The notes under the pieces are model-generated. The model ran no database searches and was not told where the DNA came from. It worked only from the letters and a program-made list of their open reading frames with translations. DNA of 64,000 nucleotides, taken from assembly GCA_028865235.1 (NCBI GenBank), contig CP114561.1, positions 62,001 to 126,000 on the forward strand. Reading direction: 5' to 3'. The stretch comes from Candidatus Manganitrophus sp. GTDB taxonomy: Bacteria > Nitrospirota > Nitrospiria > SBBL01 > Manganitrophaceae. The position numbers were made by a program, and so were the translations under genes. Of this stretch, positions 53,622 through 62,535 are shown piece by piece; position 1 is the stretch's first letter, and every line of letters starts with the position of its first letter.

Positions 53622-55690
53622 GACCCTTCCTCCTTCCCGCGCCGACCCCGCCCGCGCCGGCCCCGGAAGGGGCGTTGAGAAGCGGCCGGGCGTGGGCCAG
53701 CACATTTTCCACCGTAAACCCCATCTCCCGCATCACCACCTCGCCGGGGGCCGATGCCCCGAATCGATTCAGGCCGATCATCGCCCCGTTCCCTCCGATG
53801 TAGCGCTCCCAGCCGAATGTTGAGGCGGCTTCGATCGAGATCCGCGCCGTGACCTCCGGGGGGAGGACCGCCGTGCGATAGTCGATCGGTTGCTGTTCGA
53901 AGAGTTCCCAACTCGGCATGCTGACCACCCGCACGGCGGCCCCCTCCTTCTCCAGGACCTGGGCCGCTTCCACCGCCAGATGGACCTCCGAGCCGGTGGC
54001 GATCAGAGATGATCTCCGGCGCGCGCCCTTCCGTCTCGCTCAGCACATACGCGCCTTTCTCCAGCTGATCGGCCGGGGCCGATCGGCTTCGATCGATCAA
54101 CGGCACCTTCTGCCGTGTGAGGATCAACGCGACCGGTCCTTTGCGCCGCGCGACGCCAAGCGCCAGGCCGCGGCGGTCTCGGTGGCATCGGCGGGGCGGA
54201 TCACGGTCAGGTTGGCGGGATCGCCCTCAAGCCGGCCAGCTGCTCGATCGGCTGGTGGGTCGGCCCATCCTCGCCCAGGCCGATGGAGTCGTGGGTGAAG
54301 ATGTAGATCACCGGCAGCTCCATCAGCGCCGCAAGGCGGATCGACGCTTTCATATAGTCGGTGAAGATCAGGAAGGTGCCGCCATACGGAATCACGCCGC
54401 CGTGAAGCGCCATGCCGTTGAGGGCTCCTCCCATTCCGTGTTCGCGCACGCCGAAGTGAAGGGTGCGGCCGTCGTAGTGTCCGGCGAGAAAATCGCCGAA
54501 GCCTTTCTGTGAAGTATCGTTCGAGGCGGCCAGGTCGGCCGAGCCGCCGATCAGGTTGGGGAGCTTGGGCGCCACGGCGTTGAGCACCTCCGCGAAGGCC
54601 CGCCGGGTCGCCCGTCGCCCCCTTCGGCTGGTATTTTTTGACTTCGGCGTCCCACCCCTCCGGCCGCTCGCCCTTGACCATGCGCTGCCACTCGTCGGCG
54701 AGATCGGGGTACGCCGCCGCGTAGGCGTCGAAGCGGCGCTGCCACTCCGCTTCGCAGCTGTTCCCCTTGCTCGACCGTTTTCCGATAGTGCGCGAGCGCC
54801 GGTTCGGGAACGTCGAAGGCGGGTTCCGTCGGCCAGCCGAGATGTTCTTTCGTCAGCCGGACCTCTTCGTTGCCCAGCGGCTCGCCGTGCGCCTGGGCGC
54901 TGTCTTGTTTGTTCGGGGTGCCGTAGCCGATGTGGGTCCGGAAGATGATCAGAGACGGACGCTCGGTTTCGGCCTGGGCCGCGTCGATCGCTTTCGACAT
55001 CGCCGCGAGGTCGTTGCCGTCGGGGACGTGGCGGATCACGTTCCAGCCGTAGGCTTCGAAACGCTTGCGGGCGTCGTCGCGGAAGCCGAGGTCGGTGCTC
55101 CCGTCGATCGAGATCCGGTTGTCGTCGTAGAAGCCGATCAGCCTTCCAAGTTGAAGGTGCCCGGCGAGCGAGGCGGCCTCCGAGGCGATGCCTTCCATCA
55201 GGCAGCCGTCGCCGACGAAGACGTAGGTGCGGTGATCGACGATGGCGTGGCCGGGGCGGTTGAAGTGCGCCGCCAGCAACCTCTCGGCGAGCGCCATGCC
55301 CACGGCGTTGGTGATGCCCTGGCCGAGCGGGCCGGTGGTGGTCTCGACGCCGGAGGGAACGTGGCCCTGTTCGGGGTGGCCGGGGGTCCGGCTTCCCCAC
55401 TGTCGGAACCGCTTGATCTCCTCCAGCGACAGGTCGTAGCCGGTCAGATGCAGCAGGCTGTAGAGGAGCATCGAGGCATGTCCCGCCGAGAGCACAAAGC
55501 GGTCCCGATCGGGCCAGTGGGGATCCTTCGGGTTGTGTTTTAAAAACTGCGTCCAGAGGAGATAACCAAGCGGGGCGAGACCCATCGGGGTGCCGGGATG
55601 GCCAGAGTTGGCCTTTTGCACGGCATCGGCGGACAACATCCGGATCGTATTAATGCAGAGCTGATCGAGATCGTGTTCCTTCAGACTCAT
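53602..55690 (-). CDS. tkt: Transketolase (several frameshifts, mosaic middle)
   Basis: Start ATG at 55690: [20 protein letters not shown]. Thiamine-pyrophosphate motifs [40 protein letters not shown] and [20 protein letters not shown]. Frames shift near 54760, 54620, 54600, 54220, 54180, 54120 and 54010. Pieces such as [40 protein letters not shown] and [20 protein letters not shown] confirm transketolase up to the end [20 protein letters not shown]. About 695 residues. From about 55490 down to 54110 the DNA is GC-rich and unlike both ends of the gene, like the kdpA/B segment. First gene of the pentose-phosphate operon. Confidence 0.87.
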
Positions 55691-55964
55691 TCACCCTCTC
55701 CCGATATTAATTGGATCTCTTTTTAGTCTGCACTATTCGACGCAACAACGTCTACCCCCATCCGCTGACTCCCAGGTGGGAGAGCAGAACGTAGATAGAC
55801 CCGATCCATCATAGCGGGTGGAATAAAAATATTCAATCGGACAAAGCCGATCTTGGGAGAATCGAACGGTGGGATCACGGGAAATCTAGACTTCGGTCGG
55901 CGGAAAGGATAAACTGTCGCCTTGAGACTCAGATGCACCGCATCATCCGTTCAAAGGTACCTGA

Positions 55965-56885
55965 ATGATCCTGACTTTCATTCTTCGCCGCATTCTCTGG
56001 GCGATCCCGGTTCTTTGGGTCGTCGCGACCCTCACCTTTTTTATCATGCATGTCGTGCCGGGGGGGCCGTTCGACCGGGAGAAAAAGCTTCCCCCTGAGA
56101 TCAAGGCGAACGTCGAGGCGAAGTACCATCTCGATCAGCCGCTCCCCCGTCAATATCTTCTCTATATGAAGGGGTTGATCCAGGGAGATCTCGGTCCGTC
56201 GTACAAATATCTCGGACGGACGGTCAACGACGTCATCGGCGACACCCTTCCCGTTTCGATCCAGTTGGGCCTGCTGGCGCTCGGCATCGCCGTTCTGTTC
56301 GGCTTGATCGCCGGGATGATCTCCTCGGTGACCGCCCATTCCTTTTGGGACCGCTTCAGCATGTTTCTCGCCACGGCGGGGATATCGACGCCGAACTTCG
56401 TCCTGGGGGCGCTGCTGATTTATCTTCTCTCCCACCGTTATCAGCTTTTCCCTCCGGCCCTCTGGGAAGGCTTTCACCATGCGGTTCTTCCCGCCGTCAC
56501 GTTGGGACTGGCGCCGGCGGCCTACATCGCGCGGCTGAGCCGGTCGAGCATCCTCGAAACCAATCGACAGGATTACGTCCGGACCGCCCGGTCGAAGGGG
56601 CTCTCCGAGGGGGTGATCCTCTTCCGGCACATTTTGAAAAACGCCCTCTCCCCGGTGGTGACGATCTTAGGTCCGCTGACGGCGGCCCTGGTGACCGGGT
56701 CGTTTGTCGTCGAGTTTATCTTCTCCGTTCCGGGGATGGGAAAATTTTTCATCACCGCCGTGACCAATCGGGATTACCCGCTGATCATGGGGGTGACCCT
56801 CATCTACGCCGTCTTGATCGTCGTCGCGAACCTTCTGGTCGATATTTTTTATACGTTCATCGACCCGCGCGTGAAATTATCGTAG
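55965..56885 (+). CDS. oppB: Opp/Dpp-type ABC permease 1
   Basis: 306 residues, intact: MILTFILRRILWAIPVLWVV, then FFIMHVVPGGPFDREKKLPP with the family's PGGPF signature, helices from IQLGLLALGIAVLFGLIAGM onward, and the EAA loop DYVRTARSKGLSEGVILFRH. Final SFVVEFIFSVPGMGKFFITA is typical of OppB. No ATPase or binding protein gene is adjacent. Its leader and start are repeated in the scar at 48457-48696 joined to the end of the oppA now at 31006, so those genes probably once formed one operon and may still work together. Confidence 0.92.
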   Translation: MILTFILRRILWAIPVLWVVATLTFFIMHVVPGGPFDREKKLPPEIKANVEAKYHLDQPLPRQYLLYMKGLIQGDLGPSYKYLGRTVNDVIGDTLPVSIQLGLLALGIAVLFGLIAGMISSVTAHSFWDRFSMFLATAGISTPNFVLGALLIYLLSHRYQLFPPALWEGFHHAVLPAVTLGLAPAAYIARLSRSSILETNRQDYVRTARSKGLSEGVILFRHILKNALSPVVTILGPLTAALVTGSFVVEFIFSVPGMGKFFITAVTNRDYPLIMGVTLIYAVLIVVANLLVDIFYTFIDPRVKLS

Positions 56886-56893
56886 GACCTGAT

Positions 56894-57775
56894 TTGAAAG
56901 AGAATCCGTTTTGGAAACGATTCAAGCATGATCGGCTCGCGATGGCGAGCTTGGGGGTGATCGTCTTGCTCTTCATCGTCGCCCTCTTCGGAAATGCGGT
57001 GGCCCCTTATCCGTTCGATTTGCAGAACACGGCGGAGAGTCTCTCCCCGCCGAGCCGCGCCCACTGGATGGGAACCGACGAGCTGGGACGGGATCTTTTC
57101 TCAAGATTGATTTACGGCACCCGCGTGTCGATGTCGGTCAGCCTCCTCACCGCCCTCTCGGCGTTGGTCCTCGGGACGCTGTACGGCGCGATCTCCGGGT
57201 ATGTCGGCGGCAAGATCGATAATTTGATGATGCGGGGGGTCGATGTCGTTTATGCCCTTCCCGATCTGCTGCTGATTATCTTGATCACCGTGGTGATCGG
57301 CCGGGGGATCGTCGGCGTCTTTTTGGCCCTGAGCCTGGTCGGATGGATCACCGTGGCGCGCCTGATCCGCGGGGAGGTCCTTCGCTTGAAGGAGTTGAGC
57401 TATATCGAGGCGGCCCGGTCGATGGGGGCGACCCATACCCGGATTCTCCTCCGACACATTCTTCCGAATACGGTGGGGGTGTTGATCGTCACGCTGACCT
57501 TTCGGATTCCCTCGGCCATTCTGGCCGAATCGACCCTTAGCTTCATCGGCCTGGGACTGACCCCGCCCGCGGCGAGTTGGGGAACGCTGGCGAACGAGGG
57601 GTGGAAGGCGCTTAAGTTTTATCCCCACCTCATTATATTTCCGAGTCTTGCGATTTTTATTACCATGCTGGCATTTAATTTTCTGGGAGACGGGCTGCGG
57701 GACGCGCTCGATCCAAGCCGTTCCGACACACCGGGTCCGATCCGGGGGACAGAGATGAAACGGGTGGGGGCCTAA
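56894..57775 (+). CDS. oppC: Opp/Dpp-type ABC permease 2
   Basis: TTG start at 56894, nine bases after oppB; the more upstream in-frame codons lie inside oppB. 293 residues: LKENPFWKRFKHDRLAMASL, the OppC motif AHWMGTDELGRDLFSRLIYG, EAA loop SYIEAARSMGATHTRILLRH and STLSFIGLGLTPPAASWGTL, GDGLRDALDPS at the end. Intact. Partner of OppB in an inner-membrane channel. As with OppB, ATPases must come from elsewhere, perhaps the genes at 20692 and 21692 (inference). Confidence 0.91.
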   Translation: MKENPFWKRFKHDRLAMASLGVIVLLFIVALFGNAVAPYPFDLQNTAESLSPPSRAHWMGTDELGRDLFSRLIYGTRVSMSVSLLTALSALVLGTLYGAISGYVGGKIDNLMMRGVDVVYALPDLLLIILITVVIGRGIVGVFLALSLVGWITVARLIRGEVLRLKELSYIEAARSMGATHTRILLRHILPNTVGVLIVTLTFRIPSAILAESTLSFIGLGLTPPAASWGTLANEGWKALKFYPHLIIFPSLAIFITMLAFNFLGDGLRDALDPSRSDTPGPIRGTEMKRVGA

Positions 57776-58144
57776 AATTGAAGCTCCCCGTCGCAAGCAG
57801 CGGGGAATGTGCCGATATCCATCAAACGCGAAGCGCTTCTGCTCACATCGTGAACGAAGCGAACCATGCGACGCGCGTGCGTGTTCAAATGTAGATGTTT
57901 GCGTCATCCGTGTAGGAGTTTTACCGACATGTTTTTTCCTATTGAATTCTAGATTATTTTCATTCAAAATCGCCAACCGTAGGATCGAATTTTCTTCAAA
58001 CGGCTTGGTCGGCTTCCAGATCGTTGCGGCGATTCGCGATGCCTCCTCTCCTGAATCGGCGTTCACCACAACCCTGAATAGAGATTTTGCTCCATAGGGA
58101 TCGGACGATCCCTTTTTCTGGCAATTCATCTTTTGGGAGCAGGG
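57776..58144. other. Intergenic stretch with hairpin repeat D and a possible gene relic
   Basis: 57777-57890 is the long copy of repeat D: ATTGAAGCTCCCCG-tcgcaagcag-CGGGG (hairpin) ... GTGCGTGTTCAAAT. On the minus strand 58100-57890 is open and reads GAKSLFRVVVNADSGEEASR, IAATIWKPTKPFEENSILRL, AILNENNLEFNRKKHVGKTP, with natural codon use. I think this is a relic of a small mobile-DNA gene, but I do not recognise it. Confidence 0.4.
57777..57890 (+). repeat. Hairpin repeat D, long copy
   Basis: GAAGCTCCCCG-tcgcaagcag-CGGGG near the left and GCGTGCGTGTTCAAAT at the right. The shorter copy is at 40369-40414. Hairpin-ended non-coding repeats of this kind are often left by single-strand transposons (IS200/IS605-like), which is inference. 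Confidence 0.5.
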
Positions 58145-61141
58145 ATGATCTCATTGATTTTTTTGTCAGGGGCTTTACTCCTCCTCTTTGTTCCTCTTTT
58201 TCTTTTTTTCCATCGAATGAGGAAGTCTCCCCCGCGGCAACCCTCGAATGCCTATCCCGCCCAGAGTCGCGACCTCCTTCAACAGATCGGAGAGGCCGTC
58301 GTGGTCGCCGATGCGGAATCGATGATCACCGATTGCAATCCCCCATTCAATGCCCTTTTCGGTTATACCCCCGGCGAGTTAAATGGGAAACCGTTCCGCA
58401 TTCTTTATGCGGAGGGGGAGATCGGCGCGTCTGAAGCCGATTCGCGGAACGAGGGCTCTTTAAAGGTAATCCGTTACCGGAAGAAGAGCGGGGAGCTTTT
58501 TTTAGGCGAGACGAGTTTCTCTTCCATCCGGGACAGCGATCGCACTCCGAGCCGGATGGTTGCCTTGATTCGGGATATCGCCCCCCGGCCGAAATCAGAG
58601 ACCGATGTCAGGCGTTTGAATGAAACCTTGGAGCGGCGGGTCGCCGATCGAATGGCGCAGCTGCACGCGACGAATTTCGATCTTCAGGTTGAAATCAACC
58701 AGCGGAAACGGGTCGAGAGCCATCTCGCCGCCGGACATGCGATCACCCGCATTTTGGCCGAATCGGGAACGCTCGCCGAGACCGCACCGAAAATCCTCCA
58801 GGTCATTTGTGAAACACTTGCTTGGGATCTCGGCATTTTCTGGAAGACAAACGATCAAGTCCGTGTCTTGACCTGTATTGAGACCTGGCGTCCCTCCTCC
58901 GCCGGCCTCTCCAAGTTCGAAGCGATCAGCCGTGAGAAAATTTTTTGGCCCGATGAAGGGCTTCCGGGGCGTGTTTTGACAGGGGGGAGTCCGATCTGGC
59001 TGACCGATGTGACCGAAGCGGCCGGTTTCGTCCGGATGGCCCAGGCGGCGGAGGCAGGATTTCACTCGGCCTTGGCCTTTCCCATTCGAAGCGGCGAAGG
59101 GATCGCGGGGGTCATGGAATTTTTCAGCCGGGAGGTCAGACGATCCGATCATGAGCTCTTGGAGATGTTATCGAATATCGGGAGCCAGATCGGGCAATTC
59201 ATCGATCGGAAAGAATCGGAAAAGGCCCTTCGGGAAAGCGAGACGAGAAAACGGGCGATCATGGAATCGGCGCTCGATTGCATGATCACCGTCGATCACG
59301 AAGGAAGGATCATCGAATTCAATCCGGCCGCCGAGCGGACGTTCGGCTATTCAAGAGGGGAGCTTCTCGGGCAGAATCTGGCCGAGCGGATTATCCCGCC
59401 GCATTTGAGAAAACGCCACCGGGACGCTTTTGCGAGGTATTTGGAGACGGGAGCGGGGCCTGTTTTAAATCAGCGGATCGAGACGACCGGCATGCGGGCC
59501 GACGGAAGCGAGTTTCCGGTCGAGCTGACGATCATACGGATTCCGCTGGAGGGACCTGCCGTGTTTCAAGGTTTTCTTCGCGATATCACCGAGCGAAAAC
59601 AGGCGGAAGAAGCCCTTGCGGCGGAGAAAGAGCGTCTGGCGGTGACCCTCGGCTCCATCGGAGACGGGGTCATTGCAACCGATGTGACGGGCCGTGTGAT
59701 CTTCATCAACCGGACCGCGGAGGAACTCAGCGGTTGGTTTCGAGCGGAGGCGATCGGCCGGCCGTTGCCGGAGGTCTTTCGAATCGTTCATGAAAAAAGC
59801 CGGACCCATTGCGAAAACCCGGTGGAAAAAGTCCTCGCCACGGGGAATGTCGTCGCCCTTGCAAATCATACCGTTTTGATCGCAAAAGATGGGAAGGAGC
59901 ATGCCATCGCCGACAGTGGGGCGCCGATCCGAAACCGGGAAGGGGAAGTGATCGGAGTGGTCCTCGTTTTTCGAGATGTCACGGAGAAACAGAGGATGGA
60001 GGAAGAGCTCCTCAGGGCAAGCACCCTGGAGTCGGTCGGCCTCCTGGCAGGGGGGGTGGCGCATGATTTCAACAACATCCTGACCGCCATCCTCGGGAAT
60101 GTTTCTCTCGCGATGCTCTCGCTCGACGAACGGTCGGAGGCCTACGAGCGGCTGGCGCAGGCGGAGAAGGCGTCGATGCGGGCGAGAGATCTCGCCGAGC
60201 AGTTATTGACCTTCGCAAAGGGGGGCGTTCCGGTCAAAAAGACCGCGTCCCTCGTCGATCTTCTCCGCGATGCATCCAATTTCGTGACGAGAGGCTCCAA
60301 CGTTCGATGTGCGTTTTCAATCCAGGAGGGGCTTTGGCCGGTCGAGATCGACGAAGGGCAGATCGGCCAGGTGATCCATAATCTGGTTCTCAATGCGCAG
60401 CAGGCGATGCCGGAAGGAGGCACCCTTGAAATCCGCGCTGTAAACAAGACGGCCGGCGAGGTGAAGGGGCTTCCCCTCCACGAAGGAAACTACGTTCATA
60501 TCACCGTCCGGGATTTTGGAATCGGCATTCCGAAGGATCACCTCGCGAAGATCTTCGATCCCTATTTTACGACCAAACGGAAGGGAAGCGGCTTGGGATT
60601 GTCGATCTCTTATTCGATTGTCAAAAAACATGACGGTCACATGACCGTCGACTCCGAACCGGGAAAAGGGGCCACATTCTCCCTCTACCTCCCCGCATTC
60701 CCGAAGGCCACTCTTCCAAAGGGAAAAGAGACGGCTGAAGTCGGATCCCTGACCGGCCGGGGAAGGATTTTGGTGATGGATGATGAGGAGAGCATCCGCG
60801 ACGTTCTCGGCAAAATGTTGCGCCGGCTCGGCTATGAGGCGCTCCTTGCCGAGAATGGAGCGGAAGCGATTCGGCTTTATCGGCAAGCGATCGAATCGGA
60901 GACGCCGATCGATGCCGTCATCATGGATTTGACGGTGCCGGGGGGGATGGGCGGAAAAGAGGCGATTCTTGCCTTGCGCGAGATCGATCCGAAAGTCAAG
61001 GCGATCGTTTCCAGCGGCTATTCGAATGATCCGATGGCGGCCGCTTTCATGAAATACGGATTCAGCGAATTTATCGCCAAGCCGTTCAAGCTTGAAAATC
61101 TGGGGAAGGTTCTCAAGCGGGTCATTCCGAGGGGGCGTTGA
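58145..61141 (+). CDS. Hybrid sensor histidine kinase (PAS-GAF-PAS-PAS-HisKA-HATPase-REC)
   Basis: 998 residues from the ATG at 58145 (GGGAG upstream; a TTG at 58133 is less well placed). One N-terminal membrane helix (LIFLSGALLLLFVPLFLFFH), then PAS 1 (about 40-145), a coiled region, a GAF domain (about 200-355: ILQVICETLAWDLGIFWKTN), PAS 2 (about 370-490: MESALDCMITVDHEGRIIEF) and PAS 3 (about 495-615: VTLGSIGDGVIATDVTGRVI). HisKA has the phospho-acceptor His at 640 in AGGVAHDFNNILTAILGNVS. HATPase has GLGLSISYSIVKKHDGHMTV. The C-terminal receiver has its Asp at 928 in DAVIMDLTVPGGMGGKEAIL. No DNA-binding output, so it passes phosphate on or acts by its receiver. Intact; signal unknown. Confidence 0.93.
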   Translation: MISLIFLSGALLLLFVPLFLFFHRMRKSPPRQPSNAYPAQSRDLLQQIGEAVVVADAESMITDCNPPFNALFGYTPGELNGKPFRILYAEGEIGASEADSRNEGSLKVIRYRKKSGELFLGETSFSSIRDSDRTPSRMVALIRDIAPRPKSETDVRRLNETLERRVADRMAQLHATNFDLQVEINQRKRVESHLAAGHAITRILAESGTLAETAPKILQVICETLAWDLGIFWKTNDQVRVLTCIETWRPSSAGLSKFEAISREKIFWPDEGLPGRVLTGGSPIWLTDVTEAAGFVRMAQAAEAGFHSALAFPIRSGEGIAGVMEFFSREVRRSDHELLEMLSNIGSQIGQFIDRKESEKALRESETRKRAIMESALDCMITVDHEGRIIEFNPAAERTFGYSRGELLGQNLAERIIPPHLRKRHRDAFARYLETGAGPVLNQRIETTGMRADGSEFPVELTIIRIPLEGPAVFQGFLRDITERKQAEEALAAEKERLAVTLGSIGDGVIATDVTGRVIFINRTAEELSGWFRAEAIGRPLPEVFRIVHEKSRTHCENPVEKVLATGNVVALANHTVLIAKDGKEHAIADSGAPIRNREGEVIGVVLVFRDVTEKQRMEEELLRASTLESVGLLAGGVAHDFNNILTAILGNVSLAMLSLDERSEAYERLAQAEKASMRARDLAEQLLTFAKGGVPVKKTASLVDLLRDASNFVTRGSNVRCAFSIQEGLWPVEIDEGQIGQVIHNLVLNAQQAMPEGGTLEIRAVNKTAGEVKGLPLHEGNYVHITVRDFGIGIPKDHLAKIFDPYFTTKRKGSGLGLSISYSIVKKHDGHMTVDSEPGKGATFSLYLPAFPKATLPKGKETAEVGSLTGRGRILVMDDEESIRDVLGKMLRRLGYEALLAENGAEAIRLYRQAIESETPIDAVIMDLTVPGGMGGKEAILALREIDPKVKAIVSSGYSNDPMAAAFMKYGFSEFIAKPFKLENLGKVLKRVIPRGR

Positions 61142-61170
61142 ACGGGTCCAAGAAATTCTTGTTGTTCTTT

Positions 61171-61198
61171 GCCGGGGCGTATAGCAATACGCCCCGGC
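61171..61198. terminator. Perfect palindrome between convergent genes
   Basis: GCCGGGGCGTAT-agca-ATACGCCCCGGC, a 12-bp perfect stem between the kinase gene and the converging beta-helix gene. Little U-tract on either side (AATAATCC, CAAAG). Probably a shared transcript end or a dispersed palindrome. Confidence 0.6.
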
Positions 61199-61209
61199 AA
61201 TAATCCTTC

Positions 61210-62349
61210 CTACGGCGCCGGCGCCGGCGTTCCGTCCGATTGGACGTTGAACGACCCGACGCCGGTGTTCCCGTCGATATCGTCGTAAATATTGAAGCTG
61301 ATATTGGGCGCGCTGACCGGGTGAACGAAGATGTCCGATTCGGCCGCGCCGTTTCCGGTGATCCGATTGTGCGTGATCATGATCGGGGACGACGAGAGAT
61401 TGAAAACCCCCTCCTCCCCGTTGTCGGTGATCGTGTTTCCGATGATGTTCACCGACGCGCCGGTTTCATTCGAAATTCCCCTTCCGCCGTTTCCGGAGAC
61501 GGTGTTGCTGATGATCGTGGGGGACCCTCCCTGGCTGGAGATCCCGTCGGTGGTATTCCCGGTGATCAGGTTGCCGTTCAAGTTGGGGGAAGAAGAGACG
61601 TTCCGAACGCCGGCGCCGTTATTGTTGCGGATGATGTTGCCGACGATCGTCGGGGCGGTGTCGACGGAGTTGAGAATCCCGCGGCCGTTGCCGGTGATGA
61701 TATTCCCCTGAATCATCGGGGAGGCATTGTTGAAATTGTCGATTCCTTCGTTCGTATTGTCCGCAATAATGTTTCCGGCGATGATGGGCGACGCGTTGTT
61801 CTGGCTGGTCATGCCGTATTGATTTCCGATCATCGCATTGTGCAAGATCGTCGGCGAGGAGGCGAGAATGGAGATTCCGAAAAAACCGCCGGTGACCGTC
61901 AGGCCGGAGATTGCCACATTCGTCAGGGTATTCAGGACGATCACGCTCTGGTCCGGAGCGGCCGACTGGATCGTCGTCACCTCCCGGCCCGCCCCTTTCA
62001 GGTGGACGTGGCTCTTCATCGCAATATTGTCGATGTAGATTCCCGGCATCACCTTAATCAAGTAGGGATAGTCGGCAGAAGGATCGATGTCGGCCAGCGC
62101 CTCGCTTACGCTGGTGTAGTCTCCCCCTTTTTTTGCCACGATCACGACGTGGGCCGGTTTTTTCGTCAGGTCGAAATCAAGCTCGTCTTCGGAGACGCAG
62201 GCATTGCAGTCGAGATCGGTTGCGGTTTTGTCTTTGACCGGTTTCCCCTTTTGAAAGCCTCCGGGAACCTTTTTTGCTTCGGCATTTTGTCCGAAGAGGA
62301 GGATCGTCATCAGCATCACCATTCCGTACGAAAAGGCGCGTTTCATCAT
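61210..62349 (-). CDS. Secreted right-handed beta-helix (NosD-like) protein
   Basis: Start at the first of two ATGs (62349), behind AAGGAGAACCCCG. Signal peptide MMKRAFSYGMVMLMTILLFG, cut after AEA near 25. Then a short Cys-containing segment (LDCNACVSEDELD) and a pectin-lyase-like beta-helix: a first coil YTSVSEALADIDPSADYPYL with YLIKVMPGIY, HVHLKGAGREVTTI, then about ten 23-residue coils of the type SPIIAGNIIADNTNEGIDNF and SPMIQGNIITGNGRGILNSV. 379 residues. Such proteins bind or cleave polysaccharide at the surface; no catalytic residues stand out, so a structural or binding role is equally possible. Confidence 0.85.
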   Translation of the reverse strand: MMKRAFSYGMVMLMTILLFGQNAEAKKVPGGFQKGKPVKDKTATDLDCNACVSEDELDFDLTKKPAHVVIVAKKGGDYTSVSEALADIDPSADYPYLIKVMPGIYIDNIAMKSHVHLKGAGREVTTIQSAAPDQSVIVLNTLTNVAISGLTVTGGFFGISILASSPTILHNAMIGNQYGMTSQNNASPIIAGNIIADNTNEGIDNFNNASPMIQGNIITGNGRGILNSVDTAPTIVGNIIRNNNGAGVRNVSSSPNLNGNLITGNTTDGISSQGGSPTIISNTVSGNGGRGISNETGASVNIIGNTITDNGEEGVFNLSSSPIMITHNRITGNGAAESDIFVHPVSAPNISFNIYDDIDGNTGVGSFNVQSDGTPAPAP

Positions 62350-62535
62350 CGGGGTTCTCCTTTTCTTTAAGGGGATGAAGAGAGGAGCCGAGCGCTCGAT
62401 AAAAAGAGCGGTCGGTCCTTGGTGTTGAGGATGAGAATAATCGGTTTGGTTTTTCCCGTCTGTAACTTGAATCACGATGCGCCGGGAGCGGATTAAAGAA
62501 AGGTGTTTTCCGTTTGAGACGGGAGCTTCAGAGGA

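Noticed and set aside
54767..55543. Plus-strand frame opposite tkt
   Set aside because: Antisense of transketolase thiamine-binding motifs; composition unlike a real protein.
57101..58129. 342-codon minus-strand frame spanning oppC and the gap after it
   Set aside because: The part opposite oppC is a shadow. Only the segment in the gap looks coding and is noted as a possible relic.
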